Source: UBA6168 sp031426435 (GTDB lineage: Bacteria > Bacteroidota > Bacteroidia > Chitinophagales > Saprospiraceae). From it: a DNA stretch of 64,000 nt. Position 1 is the first letter of the stretch. The number at the start of each line of letters is the position of its first letter. Location: NCBI GenBank assembly GCA_031426435.1, contig JANPLH010000286.1:3194-67193 (forward strand), read 5' to 3'. Shown piece by piece: positions 7,063-15,779 of this stretch. The translations under genes were made by a program, and so were the position numbers. Under the pieces are notes generated by a model that worked only from the letters and a program-made list of their open reading frames with translations, did not search any database and was not told the origin of the DNA.

Positions 7063-8424
7063 ATGGAAGCCATGACCAAATTAAAAGCAGTGGAATTGGA
7101 CAGCTTCATGCAAGGTGTCCGAGACCGCAACCCGCACGAACCAGAGTTCCACCAAGCCGTTCAGGAATGGGCCAGCTGCGTGGTGCCGTTCGTCAACGAA
7201 AACCCCCAGTACAAAGCCTATAACCTCTTGGAAAGGATGACGGAGCCCGACAGGGTCATCCTCTTCCGGGTGAGTTGGATAGACGACAAAGGGCAAGTGC
7301 GCATCAATAAAGGCTATCGGGTACAGTTCAACATGGCCATCGGCCCGTACAAGGGCGGCCTACGATTTCACCCGACCGTGAACCTCAGCATTTTGAAGTT
7401 CCTCGGCTTCGAGCAGGTGTTCAAAAACAGCCTGACCACGCTGCCCATGGGCGGTGCCAAGGGCGGCTCCGACTTCGACCCCAAGGGCAAGTCCGATGCT
7501 GAAATCATGCGCTTTTGCCAAGCCTTCATGGCCGAGCTTTTCCGGCACATAGGCCCAGATAGGGACGTGCCGGCAGGCGACATCGGCGTGGGCGGACGAG
7601 AGGTCGGCTACCTCTTTGGCATGTACAAAAAGCTGCAAAACGAACACACGGGCGTGCTCACCGGCAAGGGCCTCGAATACGGCGGCAGCCTGATTCGCCC
7701 CGAAGCCACGGGCTACGGCACCGTGTATTTCATGCAGGAAATGCTGAAACGCAAGGGCCAAAAGCTGGAGGGCAAACGCTGCCTCGTCTCCGGCTCCGGC
7801 AACGTGGCGCAGTACACCGCCGAGAAGCTGCTCGACCTCGGTGCCAAGGTGCTGACCCTCTCCGACTCCAACGGCACGGTCTATTGCCGGGACGGTATCA
7901 GCCCTGAAATGCTGGCCTACGTCATGGACTTGAAGAACAACCGCAGGGGCCGTATCCAGGAATTTGCGGAGCAATACAACCAGCTTTATTTTGAAAACGG
8001 CAAGCCCTGGAACATCGCCTGCGACCTCGCCCTCCCATGTGCCACGCAGAACGAGATTGACGGCAAGGATGCCGCCGCCCTCGTCAAAAACGGCTGTACT
8101 GGCGTCGCCGAAGGCGCCAACATGCCGACTACCATCGAGGGCATCGGGGTGTTCCAAAAAGCGGGCATCCTGTTCGCCCCCGGCAAAGCTTCCAACGCTG
8201 GCGGCGTGGCCACTTCCGGCCTCGAAATGTCTCAGAACAGCCTCCGCTACAACTGGACCCGTGAGGAAGTGGACGACCGCCTGCACCATATCATGCAGGA
8301 CATCCACGCCAAATGCGTCGAGTACGGCATGGAGGAAAACGGCAATATTGACTACTTGAAAGGTGCCAACATCGCTGGCTTCGTAAAAGTGGCCAAGGCC
8401 ATGCTGGCGGAGGGCGTTGTTTGA
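7063..8424 (+). CDS. gdhA: Glutamate dehydrogenase (probably NADP-specific)
   Basis: 453 residues, the size of hexameric bacterial glutamate dehydrogenases. The substrate-binding stretch GPYKGGLRFHP is at residues 94-103, followed by LPMGGAKGGSDFDPKG with the catalytic lysine about 133, and PAGDIGVGGREVGYL. The coenzyme domain begins with VSGSGNVAQYTAEKL. The enzyme interconverts 2-oxoglutarate plus ammonia with glutamate; the sequence type is the anabolic NADP form, though coenzyme choice is inferred. A second in-frame ATG at 7072 is possible. It is monocistronic, with its own terminator. Confidence 0.97.
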   Translation: MEAMTKLKAVELDSFMQGVRDRNPHEPEFHQAVQEWASCVVPFVNENPQYKAYNLLERMTEPDRVILFRVSWIDDKGQVRINKGYRVQFNMAIGPYKGGLRFHPTVNLSILKFLGFEQVFKNSLTTLPMGGAKGGSDFDPKGKSDAEIMRFCQAFMAELFRHIGPDRDVPAGDIGVGGREVGYLFGMYKKLQNEHTGVLTGKGLEYGGSLIRPEATGYGTVYFMQEMLKRKGQKLEGKRCLVSGSGNVAQYTAEKLLDLGAKVLTLSDSNGTVYCRDGISPEMLAYVMDLKNNRRGRIQEFAEQYNQLYFENGKPWNIACDLALPCATQNEIDGKDAAALVKNGCTGVAEGANMPTTIEGIGVFQKAGILFAPGKASNAGGVATSGLEMSQNSLRYNWTREEVDDRLHHIMQDIHAKCVEYGMEENGNIDYLKGANIAGFVKVAKAMLAEGVV

Positions 8425-8446
8425 ACAGTGCTATGGATATGAAGGC

Positions 8447-8478
8447 GGCTGGGCGGTTTTGACCGTCCAGCCGTTTTT
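8447..8478 (+). terminator. Rho-independent terminator after gdhA
   Basis: GGCTGGGCGGT, TTTG loop, ACCGTCCAGCC (one G-U pair) then GTTTTT. Confidence 0.85.
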
Positions 8479-8605
8479 AGTTTGAGCAATACTGGTTTGC
8501 ATTTCGGTAAAAGACAGAGTACAGGAGTTTTGCAGTTCGCAACCTTATTCGACTCACCCAACATTTAAAGCATTACCTTGTTGTCTTATTTCACAACAAA
8601 GCCTG

Positions 8606-9394
8606 ATGCTGCATTTCCAGACCTATCTACATCCTAACGAGGGCGCACCTTGGCTCGTCTTCATCCACGGGGCGGGCGGGGCCATTGCCACCTGGCGCTA
8701 CCAGACGGAAGCGTTCAAGCCTTTTTTCAACCTGCTGCTGCTCGACCTTCGTGACCACGGCCTGTCGAAAAACGTCTCCCCGGAATTCAGCAGCTATGAC
8801 TTCGACATTGTCTGCAACGACATCCTGGAGGTGATTGACCACCTGGAAATCCAGCGGTCGCATTTCATCTCGCTTTCGTTGGGCAGTGCCATCCTCCAGC
8901 GCCTGGACCATCTCCGGCCCGACTTGATTGACAAGATGGTGATGGCCGGCGGCATCTTCCGGGCCACGCTGAAGATGCGGGTACTCGTCCATGCCTCCAA
9001 GCTGCTCAACTGGCTGTTGCCCTACCGCTACATCTACGCCCTGTTCTCGCTCATCATTTTGCCAAAGAAAAACCACGAGAAATCGAGGCGGTTGTACCGC
9101 CAGCAAGCCAAGCGGCTCACGCAGGAGGAGTACATGAAATGGGTGGGACTGTACGGCGAGTTCTTTCAAGTGCTCGATGAATACTTCCACCGCCAGCTGA
9201 AAAAATGGAGCCTGGTGGTCATGGGGGCCGAAGACCATGTCTTCTTCAAGGCTGCCCGCCGCTTCGTTGCGAAGCAGGAAAAAGCCACGCTGGTGGTCAT
9301 CGAAAAATGCGGCCATATCTGCAATATCGAGCAGTGGCAGCGCTTCAATATGGAGGCGTTGCGGTTTTTGGGGGTGGCGGAAGCGGTCGTTTGA
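8606..9394 (+). CDS. Alpha/beta hydrolase
   Basis: 262 residues. LVFIHGAGGAIATW gives the oxyanion-hole loop (HGxGG). The nucleophile elbow is SLSLGSA, a variant of GxSxG in which the first glycine is serine. An acidic residue in GAEDHVFF and the histidine in KCGHICNIEQ complete the triad. A cap region at about residues 130-190 is rich in basic and aromatic residues. Substrate unknown; it is likely a cytoplasmic esterase-type enzyme. It is flanked by terminators on both sides and so is transcribed alone. Confidence 0.85.
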   Translation: MLHFQTYLHPNEGAPWLVFIHGAGGAIATWRYQTEAFKPFFNLLLLDLRDHGLSKNVSPEFSSYDFDIVCNDILEVIDHLEIQRSHFISLSLGSAILQRLDHLRPDLIDKMVMAGGIFRATLKMRVLVHASKLLNWLLPYRYIYALFSLIILPKKNHEKSRRLYRQQAKRLTQEEYMKWVGLYGEFFQVLDEYFHRQLKKWSLVVMGAEDHVFFKAARRFVAKQEKATLVVIEKCGHICNIEQWQRFNMEALRFLGVAEAVV

Positions 9395-9448
9395 GGAATT
9401 GGAACGCATTCAGGATGAAAGTAAGCGACAAGCATTGCATGCCAAAAG

Positions 9449-9485
9449 AACGGCTGGGCGGTTGGCCACCCAGCCGTTCTTGTTT
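9449..9485 (+). terminator. Rho-independent terminator after the hydrolase gene
   Basis: AACGGCTGGG and CCCAGCCGTT form a perfect 10-bp stem, followed by CTTGTTT. Confidence 0.8.
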
Positions 9486-9521
9486 AATGAAAACAAACTT
9501 CAAAAAATGCGCACGATTCGT

Positions 9522-9552
9522 TTGCAACATATTTTAATATGAAATATTTTTG
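9522..9552 (+). promoter_or_regulatory. Promoter of the paralogue pair
   Basis: TTG (9522-9524), 20-nt spacer, TATTTTTG (9545-9552): a full Bacteroidota promoter match 17 nt before the ATG at 9570. Confidence 0.65.
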
Positions 9553-9569
9553 CCGAACAAATAGACGAA

Positions 9570-10016
9570 ATGACCATCATCATCAATTGGTTCGGCCCCT
9601 GTGCCGAGTCCGAGATAAAATGGGCGGGCAGGGAAAAGGTCCGCTTCCACCTCATCACGGGCAGGCGCTCCGACAACGAGCCGACGCAGCTCTACTACCT
9701 TGGTCAATGCGACGCTGCCACCTTGGCGCATCGGGCTACCACTGTTTATGACCGCCAATATTGGTGGGGGGAGCTTGGCTACTCACCGCCCTCGCTCCCA
9801 TGCGCCGCCGACCTTGCCGAGTCGGTGCTTGCGCAATATTGGGACGTGCATTTCACCGAGAAAAAACCTGCCATCCGACCGGGCGAGCCGCTGAGCATCA
9901 GCATGCACTGGTGCAAGCCCGACCGCCATTACCGTCAAACAAAACCCGCCGGACTCAGCAGCCTGCCGACCTTTCTTTTTTGGGATGGCTGGCGCTGGCA
10001 TATTGGCAAAATCTGA
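9570..10016 (+). CDS. Unknown protein, first of a tandem paralogue pair
   Basis: 148 residues, cytoplasmic by appearance (no signal or membrane segment). It begins MTIIINWFGPC and ends PTFLFWDGWRWHIGKI. Shared features with the next gene are the MTII-x-WFGP start, a YYLGxC strand, a Trp/His-rich middle, an ADLAESVLAQYWDVHF-like helix, and a C-terminal W-G-x-x-W motif. I recognise no named family. Only 8 nt separate it from its paralogue, so the two are co-transcribed from the promoter at 9522. Function unknown. Confidence 0.75.
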   Translation: MTIIINWFGPCAESEIKWAGREKVRFHLITGRRSDNEPTQLYYLGQCDAATLAHRATTVYDRQYWWGELGYSPPSLPCAADLAESVLAQYWDVHFTEKKPAIRPGEPLSISMHWCKPDRHYRQTKPAGLSSLPTFLFWDGWRWHIGKI

Positions 10017-10024
10017 CCCACGCT

Positions 10025-10489
10025 ATGACCATTATCCTCGATTGGTTCGGCCCCTATTCTGACCTCTACAAGGTAGCGCCGGGGCAGGCCTTGGTTGCCC
10101 TATCGGGCAAAGAGCCTTATAAGCGCAAGGCCAAATTCTATTACTTGGGCATCTGTAAAGGCAGCATGGCCAACAGCAAAGTGTCGCAAGTAAAGCGGGA
10201 ACGCCGCTACTGGCATTGCGAGGTGGCCCACGCCCCCGTGCTGCTGCCCAACGTGCTGGAAATCGCAGAACAGGTTCTGGCCAGCTTCTGGCGGCCTGAC
10301 TTCCGGGAGCCTACCAAGCAGTTGCCACTCACCAACGAGCCTATGACCTTCGTCATGCGCTACTTCAAGCCCAACCGCACGCCACGGGCTGCCCGGCCCA
10401 GCTTTCATGGCGGGAATATGCCCACGGTCATTCAATGGGACGGTAAAAAATGGTGGAGCGGAAAGGGGATGTTTATGCCGCCGGGGTAA
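10025..10489 (+). CDS. Unknown protein, second of a tandem paralogue pair
   Basis: 154 residues from MTIILDWFGPYSDL; the frame is open upstream inside the previous gene, but the conserved start matches the paralogue. Shared landmarks are KFYYLGICKGS, a YWHCEVAHAP segment, EIAEQVLASFWRPDF, RYFKPNRTPR and the ending VIQWDGKKWWSGKG. The aromatic-rich C-terminus and conserved first ten residues suggest one fold kept after duplication, with divergence in the middle. No catalytic motif is recognisable. Confidence 0.75.
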   Translation: MTIILDWFGPYSDLYKVAPGQALVALSGKEPYKRKAKFYYLGICKGSMANSKVSQVKRERRYWHCEVAHAPVLLPNVLEIAEQVLASFWRPDFREPTKQLPLTNEPMTFVMRYFKPNRTPRAARPSFHGGNMPTVIQWDGKKWWSGKGMFMPPG

Positions 10490-10513
10490 GGAGATGTAAA
10501 CTTGTGTACTGTC

Positions 10514-11137
10514 TCATTCTACCGGCATAGCCGGCCTCTTAAAAATATCGCTCACCGAAAGCGCAAAGGAAGGCAAAGCAGGGGCGGCTGAACAAAGTTG
10601 GTCGCCTTTGCAGCGGGTCATTTGGTCGCCTTGATATACATGGACGACCTGCTGCTTCGGGAAAATCTGCCAAACAACTTGAACACCAGCAGCTTGATAA
10701 TCGAGCATTTTATCTTCGACGTTGTTCATTTGGTCGTTGTTGGAAATGACCTCTATAACGAACATTGGGATTTGCTGCAAATGACCATTCGAGATGAGCA
10801 GTTCTTGTTTTTCCGAAAAATAAGATATGTCGGGTCGCCTGTAATTGCCTTTTAAAAAAAAGGTTTCCACCTCTGCTTCAATGCCGCCCGTTACTTTCTT
10901 TTCGAGCAAAAGTTGGTTGAAGAAGCGTCGCAAATTGCGCAAAATCAGGTATTGGCTTTGGTCCATTGTTCGTTTTGTTTTGATGACCTCGCCTCCGACC
11001 CATTCATATTTGTAGCCATCTTCCCGGTTCAGGTAGCGCTTTTGAAACTGTTCCCAAGAGACATGTTTCGCCTGCTTGCCATTGGTAGGTAAGGTGGTGG
11101 TAGTTTGTATTGATTTTTGAACGGCGGTGGTTGACAT
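10514..11137 (-). CDS. Uma2 family (DUF820) PD-(D/E)XK-like nuclease
   Basis: 207 residues from MSTTAVQKSIQ; the longer frame to 11182 would run past the promoter. The Uma2 pattern is present: YEWVGGEVIKTKR, a middle helix block, EVETFFLKGNYRRPDISYF with the acidic metal-binding aspartate, PMFVIEVISNNDQ containing the E-V-I-S core, and DYQAAGVQVVWQIFP. Uma2 proteins share the restriction-endonuclease fold; their biological task is unsettled and many are spread as accessory genes. The extreme N-terminus is Thr/Gln-rich. Confidence 0.85.
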   Translation of the reverse strand: MSTTAVQKSIQTTTTLPTNGKQAKHVSWEQFQKRYLNREDGYKYEWVGGEVIKTKRTMDQSQYLILRNLRRFFNQLLLEKKVTGGIEAEVETFFLKGNYRRPDISYFSEKQELLISNGHLQQIPMFVIEVISNNDQMNNVEDKMLDYQAAGVQVVWQIFPKQQVVHVYQGDQMTRCKGDQLCSAAPALPSFALSVSDIFKRPAMPVE

Positions 11138-11152
11138 GCGAAGTATTTTTGA

Positions 11153-11182
11153 CAAAAATAAGCATTGCCAGATGGTTTGCAA
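11153..11182 (-). promoter_or_regulatory. Promoter of the Uma2 gene
   Basis: On the reverse strand: TTG, 19-nt spacer, TATTTTTG (11153-11160), 16 nt upstream of the ATG at 11137. Full match to the Bacteroidota consensus. Confidence 0.65.
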
Positions 11183-11281
11183 AACGAAAATGGGCTTAAA
11201 TACCTATTGGTCATACAAATCAAGCATCGAAAGTTTTATCACAAATGCCGCTTGCCTCGGTTTCACATCCCCCACATCCCT

Positions 11282-11289
11282 TACCTTTG
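11282..11289 (+). promoter_or_regulatory. -7 box for the ABC exporter gene
   Basis: TACCTTTG matches TAnnTTTG 22 nt before the ATG at 11312. The nearest upstream TTG is 27 nt away, too far for the usual spacing. Confidence 0.45.
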
Positions 11290-11311
11290 CCCCTCATTTT
11301 TCAAAACCCGA

Positions 11312-13087
11312 ATGGAATCCACCGCCAAGCAAAGCGTTGACTATAAACTCCTCGGCAGGGTCGTAGCCCAAGCCAAGCCATACCGTGGCACACTGTCATT
11401 GGCGGCCACGCTGGCCGTTGTGCTAGCGCCCATCGCCATCCTGCGGCCTTGGCTGGTGCAGGAGATGGTGGACAAGCACATCTTCCGCCACGACATACCT
11501 GGCCTGACCAAAATGGCATTGTTCTTCGTCGGGGTTTTGGTCTTCGAGTCGGTGCTGCGCTATTTTTTTCTCTATGCCTCCAGTTGGGTCGGGCAGGCCG
11601 TAGTGCGTGACCTGCGGGTAAAAGTCTTCAACCATATCACCTCGCTGCGGCTCACCTACTTCGACCGCACCCCCATTGGCATCAGCACTACCCGCACCAT
11701 CAGCGACATCGAGAACATCAACGCCGTGTTCTCGCAGGGCATCATCACCATCATCGCCGACTTCATCACGGTCTTCGTGGTGTTGGGCGTCATGTTCTGG
11801 GTGAGCTGGAAACTGACCATGGTCTGCCTCATCACCATGCCGTTCCTCATTGCGGCCACGTATATTTTCAAGGAGGCCATCAAAACCTCGTTCCAACAGG
11901 TGCGGGCGCAGGTGGCCAAGATGACGGCCTTCCTCCAGGAGCGGCTCACGGGCATGAAAATCGTGCAAATTTTCAACGCCGAGGCGCAGGAGATGGAGAA
12001 GTTCAAGGCCATCAACCGGGACTATACCAAAGCCAATATCAACGCTATTCTTGCCTATTCCATCTACTATCCGGTGGTCGAAATCATCTCGGCAGCGTCG
12101 CTGGGCCTCATGGTCTGGTACGGCGCAAGGGAGAGCCTGGGCAGCCCCGACGCTGGAGTTGGGGTATCGCTCGGCACGCTCGTCGCCTTCCCGCTCTACC
12201 TCAACATGCTCTTCCGCCCCATTCGTATGCTCGCCGATAAATTCAATACGCTGCAAATGGGGCTCGTCGCTTCCGAGCGGGTCTTCTCCCTGCTCGACCG
12301 CAACGACCATATCAAAAACGACGGCAAGCTTTCTCCCGAAAGACTACGGGGCGAAGTGGCGTTCAAGCAAATCTGGTTCGCCTACACGGAGCAGGATTGG
12401 GTGCTGCACAACGTCAGCTTCGACATCCGCCCCGGCGAGACGCTGGCCATAGTGGGCAGCACTGGCTCCGGCAAAACGAGCATCATCAGCATCCTCAACC
12501 GTCTGTACGAAACGCAAAAGGGCAGCATCGAGATTGACGGCACAAACATCCGGGACTACGAGCTTCATGCGCTCCGCAAACACATGGCCGTGGTCTTGCA
12601 GGACGTGTTCCTGTTCAGCGGCACGGTGCTGGAGAATATTACGCTCCGCAATGACCGCATCAGCCGGGAGCAAGTGCTGGAAGCCGCCAAGATGATAGGG
12701 GCACACGAGTTCATCGAGAAGCTGCCAGGCGGCTACCAGTACCAGGTGCAGGAGCGGGGCGCTACCCTGAGCATGGGCCAGCGGCAGCTCATCAGCTTCG
12801 TGCGGGCGCTCGTCTTCGACCCACAAATCCTCATCCTCGACGAGGCCACCTCGTCCATTGACCCAGAGTCGGAGTCGGTCATTCAATACGCCATCGAAAA
12901 GCTCATTGCAAAGCGCACGAGCATCATCATCGCCCACCGCCTGAGCACCATCCGCCACGCCAATAAAATCCTCGTTTTGGAAAAAGGCGAGGTGCGGGAG
13001 TTCGGGACGCACGAGGAGTTGTTGCAAAATGAAAACGGAAGGTATCGGGAGTTGTATGAGATGCAATTTTTGCAGGTGGTGGGGTGA
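11312..13087 (+). CDS. ABC exporter, fused permease and ATPase
   Basis: 591 residues from MESTAKQSVDY, downstream of the -7 box. The N-terminal half has six membrane segments typical of type IV ABC exporters (MsbA/LmrA-like), including LTYFDRTPIGISTTRTISDI. The ATPase half has Walker A GSTGSGKTS near residue 382, signature LSMGQRQL near 487, Walker B ILILDEATSS near 507 and the H-loop AHRLST near 540. It would work as a dimer in the inner membrane exporting a lipid or hydrophobic compound; the cargo cannot be told. No partner gene adjoins. Confidence 0.93.
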   Translation: MESTAKQSVDYKLLGRVVAQAKPYRGTLSLAATLAVVLAPIAILRPWLVQEMVDKHIFRHDIPGLTKMALFFVGVLVFESVLRYFFLYASSWVGQAVVRDLRVKVFNHITSLRLTYFDRTPIGISTTRTISDIENINAVFSQGIITIIADFITVFVVLGVMFWVSWKLTMVCLITMPFLIAATYIFKEAIKTSFQQVRAQVAKMTAFLQERLTGMKIVQIFNAEAQEMEKFKAINRDYTKANINAILAYSIYYPVVEIISAASLGLMVWYGARESLGSPDAGVGVSLGTLVAFPLYLNMLFRPIRMLADKFNTLQMGLVASERVFSLLDRNDHIKNDGKLSPERLRGEVAFKQIWFAYTEQDWVLHNVSFDIRPGETLAIVGSTGSGKTSIISILNRLYETQKGSIEIDGTNIRDYELHALRKHMAVVLQDVFLFSGTVLENITLRNDRISREQVLEAAKMIGAHEFIEKLPGGYQYQVQERGATLSMGQRQLISFVRALVFDPQILILDEATSSIDPESESVIQYAIEKLIAKRTSIIIAHRLSTIRHANKILVLEKGEVREFGTHEELLQNENGRYRELYEMQFLQVVG

Positions 13088-13096
13088 GGCTGCCAT

Positions 13097-13126
13097 TTGA
13101 ACTCTAAAAGCTATTCTTTACCTTTG
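13097..13126 (+). promoter_or_regulatory. Promoter of the second PIN toxin pair
   Basis: TTG (13097-13099), 19-nt spacer, TACCTTTG (13119-13126): full consensus match about 48 nt before the ATG at 13174. Confidence 0.6.
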
Positions 13127-13173
13127 TTGAAATATCCTCGCAAAAGGGTTCTTCTTCCGAAAAAAAATATGCC

Positions 13174-13398
13174 ATGCAAACTGAAAGCCCAAGGGTAAAT
13201 GAAATTAGCAATTTGGTTTCCATGTTGAACGATGCAGACCAAGAAGCGCTTTTGAAAGCACTAAAATCACAGGTCTTGCTTGCCCAAGCCCGGCACTTAG
13301 ACCAATCTGTAAAGTCGAACAAAATAGGAATGGACGAAATCGTCAAGATTGTTCGACAGGTTCGCCAAATCCGCACTGACGGCCATGCATCCGCTTGA
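13174..13398 (+). CDS. Putative antitoxin of a PIN-toxin pair
   Basis: 74 residues, largely helical and charged (ISNLVSMLNDADQEALLKAL, then a Lys-rich C-terminus). No named domain is recognised and there is no similarity to the candidate antitoxin at 1668. Its last codons overlap the PIN gene start by 14 nt. Size, position and overlap are those of a type II antitoxin; function is inferred from context alone. Confidence 0.6.
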   Translation: MQTESPRVNEISNLVSMLNDADQEALLKALKSQVLLAQARHLDQSVKSNKIGMDEIVKIVRQVRQIRTDGHASA

Positions 13399-13804
13399 AA
13401 TCGTATTCGACACAAACATTTGGATAAGGTATATCCTAAAGGCACAGTTGGAGAAACTCACCTTGCTCATTTTGGAAAATGACTTGACCGTCTATTCTTC
13501 AGAGCGACTGATTGCCGAATTGGAAACAGTTTTGAATTACCCTGAGATTGCAAACCGCCTCACCCTTCCCCTCAGTGAATATGTTGATTTTCATCGAAAG
13601 CTTGCCATAGTTTCACCTGTCATGTATGCTTTCCGGGGCAGCCCTGACCCAAAAGATGATTTTCTTTTCGACCTTGCTATTTCAGCCGAAGCTAACTATC
13701 TGGTGACAGAAGACAAGCCTTTATTGGCACTTGGATATGTGAGGTATGTTCGGGTTATTTCTTTATCAGATTTTTTTGAGTTGCTGAAAACAAGAATTCA
13801 GTAG
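13385..13804 (+). CDS. PIN domain toxin (PF13470-like)
   Basis: 139 residues from MHPLEIVFDTNIWIRY. The opening FDTN carries the first PIN aspartate; ELETVLNYPEI gives a glutamate, and PDPKDDFLFDLA plus VTEDKPLLAL give the remaining acidic positions. This arrangement, with a DxxD-like stretch and LVTxDK, is that of the putative toxin component PIN family rather than classical VapC. It is expected to be a metal-dependent ribonuclease held by the 74-residue partner. The pair is AT-richer than the neighbouring ABC gene. Confidence 0.85.
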   Translation: MHPLEIVFDTNIWIRYILKAQLEKLTLLILENDLTVYSSERLIAELETVLNYPEIANRLTLPLSEYVDFHRKLAIVSPVMYAFRGSPDPKDDFLFDLAISAEANYLVTEDKPLLALGYVRYVRVISLSDFFELLKTRIQ

Positions 13805-13906
13805 CAGTTTTTGAGCCAGTTAAATTTCTGAAATTTAATTGAATATAGTAAGCGCATATTACGCTGCGTTAAACCTACACAAATATAACTTCCTTATAAA
13901 TGGCTT

Positions 13907-14545
13907 TCATCTATTTGCAAATGGCACCCAAATTTCCAATCCCGGCTGCTTGCCCGTCAGCATTTCAAGTAAGGTAAAAATGAAATCATTCTCTTGTTGC
14001 CCACTATCCTCGGCCATTTTCTTTAAAGCTCCCATTCCTACACTAAACAACTGCGTCAAGTCAATTTTCCATTTGCCATCTTCTTTATAGAAATGGAAAT
14101 AAAATGGCGCAGAATCACCACCAACCACGAATTGTCCTTGGGCAAAATTATCTTTTATGATTATTTCACCCACACTACTATTCACTACACTATTCTTGCC
14201 GACCATGCCTTGCTTTATTGCATAGATGAAAAGCCCCTTGCCATCCAAAGGCATAATATCACTTTTATCAGCCCGATGCCTTACCGAAAATACTGTCACT
14301 TTATCCAATATGTTGAGTTTTTCAATACTGGAGGAATCTCCTACTTTTATTATTTCCAGCATATCAATGTAGTATTGGATAGTTCGGCTATCTACATAAT
14401 TGGCCGCCTCTTCACCTCGGTCGTTAAGAATGGCCGATTTATAATCCTCAAAAACTGTCTTTATGGATTTAATCTCATTATCTTGAGAATGAATGGGCGA
14501 GGCAATTAAAAAGAAAAGGGCAACTAGGCTGAATGTGATTTTCAT
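13907..14545 (-). CDS. Secreted protein of unknown function (SnoaL/DUF4878-like shape)
   Basis: 212 residues from MKITFSLVALFFLIASPIHS, a clear signal peptide. The mature part has an NTF2-like appearance: IKTVFEDYKSAILNDRGEEA near the start, an alternating middle, and FYFHFYKEDGKWKIDL near residue 165, a common ending strand in SnoaL/DUF4878-type domains. Notably AT-richer than its neighbours. No catalytic residues can be proposed. A small insert-like position between the PIN pair and the WG-repeat gene suggests accessory origin. Confidence 0.7.
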   Translation of the reverse strand: MKITFSLVALFFLIASPIHSQDNEIKSIKTVFEDYKSAILNDRGEEAANYVDSRTIQYYIDMLEIIKVGDSSSIEKLNILDKVTVFSVRHRADKSDIMPLDGKGLFIYAIKQGMVGKNSVVNSSVGEIIIKDNFAQGQFVVGGDSAPFYFHFYKEDGKWKIDLTQLFSVGMGALKKMAEDSGQQENDFIFTLLEMLTGKQPGLEIWVPFANR

Positions 14546-14633
14546 TGGTATAAAATGATTAATAAAAGTTTTGCTTAAATGCACAGGAATGAGTTTGGAA
14601 ATATAATTTTTGCATAAGCTCAATTAAAACACC

Positions 14634-15656
14634 TCACTTCTCCCGCCAAACCCAATCCCCCCATCCATTCACGTACCCCCATTTCCCGCCGATGCTGACC
14701 CATGAAAGCCCATCCCGGAATGGCATGACCGCATCGAACATAGGCTGTATGACCACCCGGCCTGTTGGGTCCATGAAGCCCCATTGCTCATGGTGATCCT
14801 TCACTTGTGCCATGCCCTCTGAGAATACGCCCGCATCGGCGAAGCCGGGCTTGATGACCATCTCACCTGCTTTGTTCACGTAGCCGAACTTGCCGGCCTG
14901 TTCCACCAGTGCCAGCCCCTCGCCGAAGTCACCGGCGAAGTCGTATTGCGGAGGCACCACCACCTCGCCCGATTGGCTCACGAAGCCGTATTTGCCGTCC
15001 TGCACCGCCACGGCCATGCCGTCGTAGAACTGGCCGTTGGTGTAGTCGTCGAGGAGGTCGAACTGGGGCTTTAGCAGCAGCTTGCCCGATTTGTCCACCA
15101 GCCCCCAACGGCCCTGGCGTACCACTACGGCCACGCCATCCTGAAAGGTCTGGCACTCATCAAACAGTGGGTCAATGACCAAATCGCCGCTACGGTTCAC
15201 ATAGCCGGACACTTCGCCTTCCGTGACAGGGGCCAAGTCGCTCTGGAACTCTCCTGCCCAGTCGAACTGGGGCCGGATGACCATTTGACCCGAAGGGTCA
15301 ATAAAGCCGAACTGTTCGTCTATACAAATAGGTGCCAGGCCCTCGCTGAAGTCGCCCGCTTGGTCGAACTGGATGGGAATGGCCAAGCGGCCCCGCTCAT
15401 CCATATAGCCCCATTTTTGCACTAATTTCACCTTCGCCAATTGCTCCTCGAACAGCCCGACATAGTTGTAGGTATTGCGGAGCAACAAACGCCCCTGACT
15501 GTCGAGCGGCACCATGCGGTCGTTAAGGCGCACCCGTGAAAAGCCATTGTAGAAGTCCTCGGCCTCCACGTACTGCGGCTCTATGACCACCTCGCCGATG
15601 GCATCCATGAAGCCGTACTTGCCGTCTTCCTTAATTTTGAATAGTGGTTTTGTCAT
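14634..15656 (-). CDS. WG-repeat (KWG Leptospira repeat) protein
   Basis: 340 residues from MTKPLFKIKEDGKYGFMDAI, built almost wholly of about nine WG repeats, each reading roughly (W/Y/F)G(F/Y)-x-(D/N)-x-x-G-x-(V/L)-x-(I/P)-P-x-(F/Y)-D. No signal peptide is evident at this start, so it may be cytoplasmic. The longer frame reaching 15740 is read through a repeat array and is rejected. WG repeats are thought to be protein-binding; no fused effector domain is present here. Confidence 0.88.
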   Translation of the reverse strand: MTKPLFKIKEDGKYGFMDAIGEVVIEPQYVEAEDFYNGFSRVRLNDRMVPLDSQGRLLLRNTYNYVGLFEEQLAKVKLVQKWGYMDERGRLAIPIQFDQAGDFSEGLAPICIDEQFGFIDPSGQMVIRPQFDWAGEFQSDLAPVTEGEVSGYVNRSGDLVIDPLFDECQTFQDGVAVVVRQGRWGLVDKSGKLLLKPQFDLLDDYTNGQFYDGMAVAVQDGKYGFVSQSGEVVVPPQYDFAGDFGEGLALVEQAGKFGYVNKAGEMVIKPGFADAGVFSEGMAQVKDHHEQWGFMDPTGRVVIQPMFDAVMPFRDGLSWVSIGGKWGYVNGWGDWVWREK

Positions 15657-15680
15657 GCAGGTTCTGTCGTAAAGCGGGCA

Positions 15681-15779
15681 AGATAAGAAGGATTGAAGGA
15701 TTGAATGAAAGAAGGATTGAAGTACGGGACAACCCTTCAATCCTTCATTCCTTCAATCCTTCTCTCTCAATCAATCCTT
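15681..15779. repeat. Inverted array of GGATTGAA / TTCAATCC units
   Basis: AAGGATTGAAGGATTGAA (left) faces CTTCAATCCTTCATTCC and CTTCAATCCTTC (right). It fills the gap between the WG-repeat gene start and the S9 peptidase stop and enters the last S9 codons. Confidence 0.85.

Noticed and set aside
7360..8307. 315-codon open frame opposite gdhA
   Set aside because: Antisense shadow of a full-length glutamate dehydrogenase.
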